Positions 1 to 6,663 of a stretch of 24,522 nucleotides of DNA are shown here, one piece after another (within the stretch, counting starts at the first letter, position 1; the number at the start of each line of letters is the position of its first letter). The notes under the pieces were generated by a model. That model searched no databases. It had not been told where the DNA came from and saw only the letters and a list, made by a program, of their open reading frames with translations. The DNA lies in the NCBI GenBank assembly GCA_947589405.1, contig CANQBT010000016.1, positions 1-24,522 on the forward strand, read 5' to 3'. Made by a program: the position numbers and the translations under genes. Source of the stretch: an uncultured Clostridia bacterium. Lineage in GTDB: Bacteria > Bacillota > Clostridia > Lachnospirales > CAG-274.

Positions 1-300
1 TATACTGCATTTATATTTCGGTTCAAGAGCTTTGGGACCGTACCCGGCTTTTTTAAGAAGCTCCTCTTTTTCTCTGTTAAGCTCCTTGATATTGCTTCTG
101 TAGCTGTCGCTGCCGCTGCCGTGTGTCGCAGCGTTTCTGAACAGCTTTACGCCCTCCTGCATTATTTCTCTGTCTATGGCAGCAAGTCTGGGATATTTTT
201 CGTATAAATGTTTTTTCAGCTCTCTTGCTTTTCTTTCGGCATTATCCCTGTCATTTTCATATTCCTCAAATACTGCGGCATATACTTCATCTCTATTCAT
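1..300 (-). CDS. dnaC: DnaC-like helicase-loader ATPase, N-terminal part (cut by window edge)
   Basis: One hundred codons are present, running off the left edge of the window. The visible N-terminus is charged and helical and ends in GYGPKALEPKYKCSI. In clostridial DnaC-type replication proteins (IstB/DnaC AAA+ family) a G-Y-x-x-x-x-L-x-P-x-Y-x-C segment precedes a small Cys cluster and the ATPase domain. The AAA+ domain itself lies outside the window, so the call rests on that segment and on the neighbour. The ATG at 298-300 lies inside the 3' end of the dnaD-like gene (8-base overlap), with an AAGGAAG-type ribosome binding site within that gene. This implies translational coupling. In Firmicutes, DnaD-type proteins and the DnaC/DnaI loader act together to put the replicative helicase on DNA. 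An IstB-type transposition ATPase is the alternative, but the DnaD partner makes it less likely. Confidence 0.75.
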   Translation of the reverse strand, partial: MNRDEVYAAVFEEYENDRDNAERKARELKKHLYEKYPRLAAIDREIMQEGVKLFRNAATHGSGSDSYRSNIKELNREKEELLKKAGYGPKALEPKYKCSI

Positions 301-1321
301 ACTTATTTGCCTTCTTCCTTGCAAGTATTTTCTCTATCTCCTCATCGGAATATATTTTCTGATCATAATTTGTAAAAGAATTGCCTTGCCTTTGAGCTGT
401 TCCCTGCTTTGGCTTTGCTTCAGCCTTTGCGTTAAACTCATTGTCCGATCTCTCTACATCTTTTACGGTCCTTATATTGTTGCTGTTCCAGTTTTCAATT
501 ATCCTGTCTGTATATGAAAATGCTGCTTTGCCTGTGTTTTCTACTGTCCTGTTGCAGGCAAGCTCTATTATCTCAATAGGCATTTTATAATCAAGGATCC
601 ATTTGTCTATATGCTTTTTTTCGGAAGCCGAAGGTCCTCTGTCAGTTATACCGTAAAACTTGAGCACCTTGCCATAGCTTGTAAATATACTCAGATAATC
701 CGCAGCCTCTTCGCTTGTGGATATGCCTCTTTCGGACCAGTCTATAGCTGTTTTTTCCATATATCTTATGGGCTTTCCGTTATTTGAGCAGTATGTTACA
801 AGAACTATCACCACATCTATGGGAAGCTCTAAGGAATCGTACATCCATATCAATATTTCGCTTTCCTTAGGCGTAAGAGGTCTTGACATTATTCTTTCCG
901 ATATAGACAACAGCTCCTTTGCAGATCTGTTATTATCAATAATTGCGGCAATATCCTTAGGCGAATAGCTTGGCTTGTCGGCAACTATCTTGACCTTTTC
1001 CGTCTGGGGAGGCTTCATGCTGTTTTTTTCCGCAAAGGATATAAATTCCACAACAGGTTCCGACTTATTGCCGCTTAGGTTTACAAGACCTTTTGATTTC
1101 CAGTATTTCCAAGCCTTTATAACATCGCTTTCAAGCATGCCAAGCTTTTCGGCTATGTCCGAATTGCTTACAGAAAGTCCCTCGCTGCCGCACCTAAGGG
1201 CATATATATACACAAATACATACATAGGAGAAGGAGTCTCCGACAAATATTGATCTATAAACTTATTATCAAGGACAGTATAGCCTTTTTTTATATTAAA
1301 TCTTATATTGCTCACAGTCAT
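293..1321 (-). CDS. DnaD-domain replication initiation protein
   Basis: A 342-residue protein. The N-terminal ~100 residues look like the winged-helix part of DnaD/DnaB-type primosome proteins. Two DnaD (DnaB_2) helical domains follow: one around residues 135-210 with YMEKTAIDW, and a second around 215-290 with YTDRIIENW. Both fit the YxxxIxxxW signature that binds DNA in this family. The role is helicase loading during initiation and restart, with the DnaC-like protein encoded immediately downstream. The start at 1321 was chosen because GGAGGGA lies 4-6 bases upstream. The longer reading back to 1369 would put that ribosome binding site inside the coding region. The C-terminus (after ~residue 290) is Lys/Gln-rich and low in complexity. 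A promoter with an extended -10 lies directly upstream and overlaps the end of the MATE gene. Confidence 0.88.
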   Translation of the reverse strand: MTVSNIRFNIKKGYTVLDNKFIDQYLSETPSPMYVFVYIYALRCGSEGLSVSNSDIAEKLGMLESDVIKAWKYWKSKGLVNLSGNKSEPVVEFISFAEKNSMKPPQTEKVKIVADKPSYSPKDIAAIIDNNRSAKELLSISERIMSRPLTPKESEILIWMYDSLELPIDVVIVLVTYCSNNGKPIRYMEKTAIDWSERGISTSEEAADYLSIFTSYGKVLKFYGITDRGPSASEKKHIDKWILDYKMPIEIIELACNRTVENTGKAAFSYTDRIIENWNSNNIRTVKDVERSDNEFNAKAEAKPKQGTAQRQGNSFTNYDQKIYSDEEIEKILARKKANKYE

Positions 1322-1340
1322 TCTCCCTCCTTCTTTTTTC

Positions 1341-1369
1341 ATAATAGCACAAAAAAGTGCAAAAATCAA
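1341..1369 (-). promoter_or_regulatory. Extended -10 promoter for the dnaD-dnaC pair
   Basis: Read on the minus strand: TTGATT (1364-1369), a 17-base spacer, then TATTAT (1341-1346) preceded by TGC, which makes an extended -10 (TGnTATTAT). The -35 element overlaps the TGA stop codon of the MATE gene. A GCAC-T6-GTGC inverted repeat fills the spacer. The predicted start site lies about 15 bases before the ribosome binding site at 1326-1332. This is inferred from sequence only. Confidence 0.55.
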
Positions 1370-2727
1370 ATAAATACTTGCGCCATTTCTTTTTTAAGTC
1401 GGGGCTTTATAAATATAAAGAATGCTGACAATGTGAAAAGGGAACCTGCTATATCGGATATGGCTCCGGCATAAAATATATTCTCAAGGCTTGTAAACAA
1501 AGGCAGCAGGACTACACACGCTATATACAGAAGCTTTCTGAAAAAGGAGATAGGAAAGGCAAATCTTATCTTTCCCATAGCCGTAAGACCGTCTACAAAG
1601 GCATACTGTACTGCTACGCCTAATATTCCAAGCGTATATTTCGACAGAAGAGCTGCCGTAAGCTCTACTGTATCGCCGTTTCTGCTGAATACCCTTACAA
1701 ATACATTCGGTATTGTCTGGGAAAGTATAAGAAGTACCCCCAGATATGCTCCGCAGAGCAAAAGCACATATTTAAAGCATTCCATTACCTTTTTATAATT
1801 CCCTGCACCGTAATGGAAGCTGAAAAGCGTTCCGCAGCCTGTTGTAATTCCCTGACCCGGATTGTTTACAAGTATCATAAAGCTCTGTATTATTGCAGCA
1901 CAGGCTATGTATTTATCTCCTGTCAAATCACCGCCGTATCTCCTGAGCTGTACATTAAGAAGTACTATCATAAAGTTATCCAGAAGAGTTATGAGAAACG
2001 ACATGATACCTATTGAAAGTATCCTGCCCATAGTTTTTATGCTGTATTTTCCTATGCCTATATTTATGGTGAGCTTTCTGAATATAAGAAATCTCAGTAC
2101 ATATATCATCGTACAGACCTGAGAGATAACCGTAGCTATGGCAGCGCCCTTTATACCCATGCCAAAGCCGTATATGAATATAGGATCCAGTATAACATTG
2201 ACAACGGCGCCTATTATAACGGAGATCATGCCTTCTCTTGCATAGCCCTGCGCCAGTATAAACTGATTCATTCCCATACCAATAAGAGAAGCTGCCGTTC
2301 CCAGTATATAAATTGTAAAATATGCAGATGCCTGAGGATATATATTGTCCCCTGCTCCCAGCATATACAAAAGCTTTCTTTTAAATATAAGCGCCGTTAT
2401 GGTTACCGCAAGGCTTATAAATACAAGCATAAGCACAGAGTTGTTCACAGCCTTCCGAGCCTGCTGCCTGTCACCTCTTCCCATACTTATGCTCATAAGA
2501 GAAGCACCGCCTATGCCTACCATAAAGGCAAAGGCAGTAATGGCAGTAAGTGCAGGAGCGCATATGCCTATGGCAGCAAGGGAAAGCTCGCCTGTGCCCT
2601 CTATATTGCCTACGAATATCCTGTCTACTATGCTGTACAGTATGTTGAAAAACTGAGCGAGCATAGCAGGCATTCCCAATTTAAATACCAATACGGGTAT
2701 TGACGCAGTATTAAATTCCTTTTCCAT
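1366..2727 (-). CDS. MATE family multidrug/Na+(H+) antiporter
   Basis: A 453-residue integral membrane protein of the usual MATE length, with about 12 hydrophobic segments in two six-helix halves. The opening segment (FKLGMPAMLAQFFNILYSIVDRIFVG) and the internal GIKGAAIATVISQ are typical of the MepA-like clostridial branch. The family exports cationic drugs, dyes or metabolites using a sodium or proton gradient; the substrate here cannot be told from sequence. The ATG at 2727 has AAGGTGAT 4-5 bases upstream. The gene follows the BlaR-like gene by 78 bases on the same strand, but it has its own promoter-like element and a leader hairpin in that gap. It may therefore be separately controlled, or controlled by readthrough from the blaI-blaR unit. 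Confidence 0.92.
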   Translation of the reverse strand: MEKEFNTASIPVLVFKLGMPAMLAQFFNILYSIVDRIFVGNIEGTGELSLAAIGICAPALTAITAFAFMVGIGGASLMSISMGRGDRQQARKAVNNSVLMLVFISLAVTITALIFKRKLLYMLGAGDNIYPQASAYFTIYILGTAASLIGMGMNQFILAQGYAREGMISVIIGAVVNVILDPIFIYGFGMGIKGAAIATVISQVCTMIYVLRFLIFRKLTINIGIGKYSIKTMGRILSIGIMSFLITLLDNFMIVLLNVQLRRYGGDLTGDKYIACAAIIQSFMILVNNPGQGITTGCGTLFSFHYGAGNYKKVMECFKYVLLLCGAYLGVLLILSQTIPNVFVRVFSRNGDTVELTAALLSKYTLGILGVAVQYAFVDGLTAMGKIRFAFPISFFRKLLYIACVVLLPLFTSLENIFYAGAISDIAGSLFTLSAFFIFIKPRLKKEMAQVFI

Positions 2728-2740
2728 ATTATCACCTTAA

Positions 2741-2795
2741 AAAGCCGAAATCGGCTGACTTTTTTAAGTATAGCAGATTTCGGCTTTAATGTCTA
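2741..2795 (-). promoter_or_regulatory. Promoter, 12-bp inverted repeat and leader hairpin before the MATE gene
   Basis: On the minus strand: -35 TAGACA (2790-2795), 17-base spacer, extended -10 TGC-TATACT (-10 at 2767-2772). A perfect 12-bp inverted repeat flanks the -10/+1 zone: AAAGCCGAAATC (2741-2752) and GATTTCGGCTTT (2776-2787). The left arm also lies in a compact hairpin, AGCCGATTTCGGCT followed by TTTTT (minus strand), immediately before the ribosome binding site. A transcript reading through from blaR could form the long 12-bp stem ending in T5. A transcript from the local promoter can form only the short hairpin. The region may be a blaR terminator, an operator, an attenuator, or a combination; sequence alone does not decide. 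Confidence 0.5.
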
Positions 2796-2805
2796 TTATT
2801 TATTT

Positions 2806-4569
2806 CTATTCAGCAATATCCGTAAGCTGAAGTCTTAATTTTTTCATATTCGGCTGTCTGTCGTAAAGACCGAAAAGCCTTTGCTTATAGCCGTAATATT
2901 CCGTCATGCTTTCGCCTGACGGTTCTGTCGTATTACATGGCATAAGCATAAGACACACTCTCTTATAACAGGCTTGCTTTAGCATATGTGAGTAATCGGC
3001 AAGACTGCCTTCAATATCGGTGCTTATAATATTGGATCCGATCATTGCCATATTTTCCCTTTCAAAAAGCATGGGCAGACACCCTGAAAATAAATTCAGT
3101 ACAAATTCTGCGTTTCCGTATTCCGTATCCTTTGTAAAAAGCATATCAATAATATCATCGCCGTATAATTTATTTATTCCCTTTGGAAACTCCTTTTCAA
3201 TACCTGTATTTGTATCTTCAAAAACTATTTTATGCTCTATATATGTATCCACGCCGTCTGTTTTGTCAGCTATAGTCTTAAGAGCATTTGCATTAAATAC
3301 AGCGTATTTGTCAATATGTATCCCAAGCTTATTTTCCAGAGCGTCAATGACCTTTTCTCTTTTCTCTCCCATAAAATCATAACGCAGGCTCATATTCTCC
3401 TGAAGTTCTGCTTCCGCAGGTATTGACAATACGGATATACCGTTTTTGCAGTTTATGATAATTGCAAATTCCGCCAGCGGTCTCGGCTTATCAAGCGTAC
3501 CTATAAGAAGAATATTGTTTCCATAAGAAAAGTACAGCTCATTATTGGTAGTATATTTGTATTCAGCTTCAGCTTTAACAGCGGTAATGCAGTCATTTAC
3601 TATATTTGCTCCATATACAGACCCACTTAATACAATAACTGCAGCAATCAGTCCTGCACCAAATGAGCTTAATTTTCTTTTGCCTTTTCTTATAGCAGTA
3701 AATCTTCTCATAATAAGCTTTTTATTTCCTGACATCTGAGTCGAAAGAGATACCGATCTTTTTACGGAATATTCAGCTATATCCAGAAGCGTATTCATAT
3801 AGCTTTGGCGTTCCTCGCAGGTCATATCTCTTGATACAGTATAGTCACAGGAAATTTCGCAGTCCTCATCTATGCATTTAATAAGAACATACACGGCAGG
3901 ATCGAACCAATGAATACAGCCGATAAACATTGCAAGCCACTTGTATAAAATATCCCTCCGTTTATAATGCACAAGCTCATGCTTTAATATATATGATAAA
4001 CTCTCCTCTGAAATATCTATGTCAGGCAGATATATTATCGGCTTGAATATTCCTATCATAAGCGGTGCGCCAAGCATATTTGTTTTTCTTAAAACAATCT
4101 GCTTTGGCAACATATCTGTACGGCAGTTCAAAGAATTTTTATACAAAGCTCTTTTAAATACTATATATCTGAATATTTTTACAGATAAAATACATATAAA
4201 GCCCGATACCCACACAAGTGTTATAATACTGAATATATTTATTATATCAAAATCCCTTTCTTCCTCAGGTAATGCATTTATATCTGCTTTATATTTATCA
4301 ACTATTCTGCTTCCCATTTCGGCAACGGGTCTGCTTGCCGATTCTGTAAAGGATATTTCTGTTCTGTAATCGGCAAGAGAATCATGTGTATATACATAGT
4401 ACTTTAAGCTTATGGGAACTATCCATATAAAAATAACTATAAGCCATATATAATACTGCCATATGGGGCTTAAAATCCGCCTTGTGACAGGTCTGAGCAC
4501 AAACAGGATCACTGTTAGCAAGCCTCCCGAAAGAGATGTGACTGCAATATATTTTAAAATTTCTGTCAT
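2806..4569 (-). CDS. BlaR1/MecR1-like M56 membrane metalloprotease fused to a degenerate LCP-type sensor domain
   Basis: A 587-residue protein starting at the ATG at 4567-4569 (AGGGAG 9 bases upstream; the GTG at 4575 sits too close to it). Residues 1-320 match the BlaR1/MecR1 M56 layout: hydrophobic segments near 10-27, 39-55, 110-132 and 303-318, with a cytoplasmic zinc-protease loop containing HELVH at 197-201 and a downstream acidic EDCEISCDY segment that supplies the likely third zinc ligand. After the last membrane span, the extracellular part (about 345-560) is not the penicillin-binding domain of classical BlaR1. It resembles an LCP domain: NNILLIGT, ISVLSIP, LGIHIDKYAVFN, a GVD motif, and a PKG-x-x-x-L segment. 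The SIPRD arginine and aspartate are replaced (SIPAE), and the usual sDT site is absent. I infer a binding sensor, not an enzyme. The gene follows blaI by 13 bases, so BlaI is the likely cleavage target. Confidence 0.85.
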   Translation of the reverse strand: MTEILKYIAVTSLSGGLLTVILFVLRPVTRRILSPIWQYYIWLIVIFIWIVPISLKYYVYTHDSLADYRTEISFTESASRPVAEMGSRIVDKYKADINALPEEERDFDIINIFSIITLVWVSGFICILSVKIFRYIVFKRALYKNSLNCRTDMLPKQIVLRKTNMLGAPLMIGIFKPIIYLPDIDISEESLSYILKHELVHYKRRDILYKWLAMFIGCIHWFDPAVYVLIKCIDEDCEISCDYTVSRDMTCEERQSYMNTLLDIAEYSVKRSVSLSTQMSGNKKLIMRRFTAIRKGKRKLSSFGAGLIAAVIVLSGSVYGANIVNDCITAVKAEAEYKYTTNNELYFSYGNNILLIGTLDKPRPLAEFAIIINCKNGISVLSIPAEAELQENMSLRYDFMGEKREKVIDALENKLGIHIDKYAVFNANALKTIADKTDGVDTYIEHKIVFEDTNTGIEKEFPKGINKLYGDDIIDMLFTKDTEYGNAEFVLNLFSGCLPMLFERENMAMIGSNIISTDIEGSLADYSHMLKQACYKRVCLMLMPCNTTEPSGESMTEYYGYKQRLFGLYDRQPNMKKLRLQLTDIAE

Positions 4570-4582
4570 ATACACTCACTCC

Positions 4583-4939
4583 CTACAGCTCAAACATTTT
4601 TCTTATATCCTCAATATCCTCCTGAGTCATACCGTCACTTTTAAGAAGAGAAACGGCAAGCTCCTTTACGGAACCGTCATAAAGGTCTGATATAAGCGTT
4701 CTTGTCTGCTCCTTCTTATATACCTCCTTATCTATAATAGCCGTATAATAATTTGCCTTGCCTATCTTCTCCACAGATACGGCGCCCTTTTCATGCAAAC
4801 GCATAAGAAGTGTGGCAACAGTCTTATATGCCCATTTACTTAAGCTTTTATGCACCTCCTGTACGCTCATTGCCTTGTCCGACCGCCAAAGCACCTGCAT
4901 GATCTCAAGCTCGGCTGAGCTTATTGAATTTTTTTTCAT
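4583..4939 (-). CDS. blaI: BlaI/MecI/CopY family transcriptional repressor
   Basis: A 118-residue protein of the standard BlaI/MecI length. It has an N-terminal winged helix (ISSAELEIMQVLWRS, then WAYKTVATLLMRLHEKGAVS as recognition helix and wing) and a short C-terminal dimerisation helix region. In this family the repressor binds TACAnnTGTA dyads and is removed by the partner metalloprotease. The ATG at 4939 follows AAGGAGGG by 7 bases. The partner protease gene lies 13 bases downstream in the same transcript. Two perfect dyads overlap the promoter, so autoregulation is expected. CopY-type copper control is less likely because the C-terminal Cys motif is missing and the partner is an M56 protease. 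Confidence 0.93.
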   Translation of the reverse strand: MKKNSISSAELEIMQVLWRSDKAMSVQEVHKSLSKWAYKTVATLLMRLHEKGAVSVEKIGKANYYTAIIDKEVYKKEQTRTLISDLYDGSVKELAVSLLKSDGMTQEDIEDIRKMFEL

Positions 4940-4961
4940 AATAGCCCTCCTTTTTATGTCT

Positions 4962-5010
4962 TACATTTGTAGCACATTTATATCTTACATCTGTAAGACA
5001 ATTTTGTCAA
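4962..5010 (-). promoter_or_regulatory. Autoregulated blaI promoter with two BlaI-type operators
   Basis: Minus-strand promoter: TTGACA (5005-5010), 17-base spacer, TAAGAT (4982-4987). Two dyads of the BlaI/MecI consensus TACAnnTGTA are present: TACATCTGTA at 4986-4995, extended to the palindrome TCTTACATCTGTAAGA at 4983-4998 and lying over the spacer and -10, and TACATTTGTA at 4962-4971, downstream of the start site. Their centres are 24 bp apart. The arrangement predicts that repressor dimers block the promoter. Confidence 0.8.
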
Positions 5011-5023
5011 GAGTTTTTTTCTT

Positions 5024-5050
5024 TTTTCTCGTGACCTGGTCACGGGAAAA
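5024..5050. repeat. Near-perfect palindrome upstream of the blaI promoter
   Basis: CGTGACC-T-GGTCACG (5030-5044) is a perfect 7-bp dyad with one central base. It is extended by one mismatch and TTTTC/GAAAA arms to 27 bases. It lies about 15 bases upstream of the blaI -35 element. No T-tract follows it on the minus strand, so it is not a convincing terminator. A binding site for another dimeric regulator is possible. Confidence 0.45.
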
Positions 5051-5123
5051 TCGGTTGTTTTTAAATAATACTGATTGTGTGGTGTTCCCCGAAATAAAAA
5101 AATTCCTCGACAAACAAGAATTT

Positions 5124-5165
5124 AAAAATCGGGACTATTGCGCTATAGCTTACGTAACAGTCCCG
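5124..5165 (-). terminator. Intrinsic terminator after the SLH-NlpC/P60 gene
   Basis: On the minus strand, CGGGACTGTT (5156-5165) pairs with AATAGTCCCG (5130-5139), one G-T pair included, around a 16-base loop, and ATTTTT follows. It begins 18 bases after the stop codon at 5183. A weaker A+T stem followed by a T-run lies just beyond (near 5092-5123) and may be a second terminator. Confidence 0.8.
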
Positions 5166-5182
5166 TTTATAATATCAAATAC

Positions 5183-6619
5183 TTATTGATTTTCTGTAAA
5201 AATATCCTCTAAAATTTCCTTAGGAGTCATATTTCTATAGCCCTCTTCGTCACTTAATGCAGTCCATCTGAACTGATCGTAATGAGTCAGATACGAAGCA
5301 TTCCTTGAGCTGTCGGGAAATTTGGCATACCAGTCAGGATAATATTTTTTCATATATTCTGACGCAAGCTGTATTGCCTGAGAATTTTTATTTCCGTCAG
5401 GCGTATATGTGCCTGTAAGCTGTACTCCCGGAGGACTTGAATGGAGAAGAACGATACTTCCGTCATCGCATTGTCCCAGACAAATAAACACGTGCTTGCA
5501 GTCATCACAGTTGCTTGCCATAATGTCTCCTGCTTTGTGCTCGGTTATTTTGCTTTTATCTGTAATTGTGCCAAGTCCCATATCCTTGAGCATATCGTCC
5601 ATTTTGTAGGAGTTTGTAACATAACCTCTGCCGTCATTCATAACATTGTATATTGCCCAGCCAACATAGCCTGAGCAGTCCAGACCATCATGAATAAGAG
5701 ATTTATTTACCTCATAGTCATAATCAGAGTAATTATAGTCAGCGTTCTGCTTTGCAGTAAAGTCTAACCAGCTTTGTGACAAGCCAAGAGTAAGGGCTTC
5801 TATGCCTGCACCGTCATCTGCTTCATTCCAACCGCCGCCGTATATGTACATGACTTTACCTACAGGCTCAAAGGCAGTCTTGATAAGGTTCTTAATGCTT
5901 TTTACCCCTCTTTCGCCTTTTACGACCGTATTAAATGGATCCTTTTCCACAGTCCTTACCTCCCTGAGTTCAGGCTTTAACGCCTTGCATATAAGTATTG
6001 CGCTGTCCTCTCTCGTCAGGGTGTTGTCGGGATCAAAATTGCCGTTTGCATCTCCCTGTACTATGCCCCATGAAAAAAGAGCGCTTATATCCTCAGCATA
6101 TTCACTCTGTGAAATAATATTCCAATCATTTATAATACTTGTATCTGCCTTGTATTCTAAATTCTCACTACTCAGCTTGGTAATGGAGCTGTAGAGAATA
6201 TGAGCAGATTCGGCTCTTGTTATGGGCTTGTTCCATTCATCGCCTATGTACTGTTTTGAAAGACCGATTTTTAAAGAATTTACAAGCATATCGTTGGCGG
6301 CACCGTTCCACACCTTGTCAAAGCCGTTTTCCTCAACTATTTTGCTGTATTCATTTTCATCTGTTGTTGATTTAACGTCCTTGTAAAAAGAGTTATAGCA
6401 CATGCTTAAAAACTCTGCTCTTGTGACCGTACCCTGAGGTCTGAATGTATTATCGGTATATCCCTGTATACCGCCTTCGTTTACAAGCATTTCAACATAC
6501 TGTCTTGAATAGTCCTGTATATTGCTGTCGTCTTTAAAAGATGTTCCCGCAAAAACAGAAGTACAGAAAGCTCCTATTAAAACAGGAAGTATGATCTTCT
6601 TATTCTTATTCATATTCAT
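5183..6619 (-). CDS. Secreted SLH-domain NlpC/P60 family cell-wall hydrolase
   Basis: A 478-residue secreted protein. A signal peptide covers residues ~1-24 (MNMNKNKK then a hydrophobic stretch ending SVFA). Three SLH modules follow (~30-80, ~95-150, ~165-220; note TRAEF, TRAESA and TREDSA), which anchor proteins to secondary cell-wall polymers. The C-terminal part (~245-475) is NlpC/P60-like: YIYGGGWN at ~258-264, the catalytic Cys in DCSGYVGW (C315) and a His in CKHVFICLG (H376). In this fold Cys-His cleaves peptide stems of peptidoglycan. About 50 residues separate the YGGG motif from DCSG, whereas typical members have only a short loop there. The ATG at 6619 has AGGAGG 6 bases upstream; a second ATG lies two codons later. 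The pgi terminator abuts the ribosome binding site, and no promoter is visible in the gap. Confidence 0.88.
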   Translation of the reverse strand: MNMNKNKKIILPVLIGAFCTSVFAGTSFKDDSNIQDYSRQYVEMLVNEGGIQGYTDNTFRPQGTVTRAEFLSMCYNSFYKDVKSTTDENEYSKIVEENGFDKVWNGAANDMLVNSLKIGLSKQYIGDEWNKPITRAESAHILYSSITKLSSENLEYKADTSIINDWNIISQSEYAEDISALFSWGIVQGDANGNFDPDNTLTREDSAILICKALKPELREVRTVEKDPFNTVVKGERGVKSIKNLIKTAFEPVGKVMYIYGGGWNEADDGAGIEALTLGLSQSWLDFTAKQNADYNYSDYDYEVNKSLIHDGLDCSGYVGWAIYNVMNDGRGYVTNSYKMDDMLKDMGLGTITDKSKITEHKAGDIMASNCDDCKHVFICLGQCDDGSIVLLHSSPPGVQLTGTYTPDGNKNSQAIQLASEYMKKYYPDWYAKFPDSSRNASYLTHYDQFRWTALSDEEGYRNMTPKEILEDIFTENQ

Positions 6620-6631
6620 ATTATCCCTCCT

Positions 6632-6658
6632 AAAAAAGGGACAGTTGCCTGTCCCTTT
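6632..6658 (-). terminator. Intrinsic terminator after pgi
   Basis: On the minus strand, AAAGGGACAG, a GCAA (GNRA) tetraloop, CTGTCCCTTT, then more T: a perfect 10-bp stem. It starts five bases after the pgi stop codon. The T-run leads directly into AGGAGGG, the ribosome binding site of the next gene. Confidence 0.9.
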
Positions 6659-6663
6659 GATTT

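Noticed and set aside
176..517. 113-codon plus-strand open frame near the left edge
   Set aside because: It spans the dnaD/dnaC junction on the opposite strand; its hydrophobic translation comes from Lys/Glu-rich codons on the real strand.
4758..5189. 143-codon plus-strand open frame opposite blaI
   Set aside because: It lies antisense over blaI, its promoter, its operators and a terminator. It has no ribosome binding site and its composition is that of a shadow frame.
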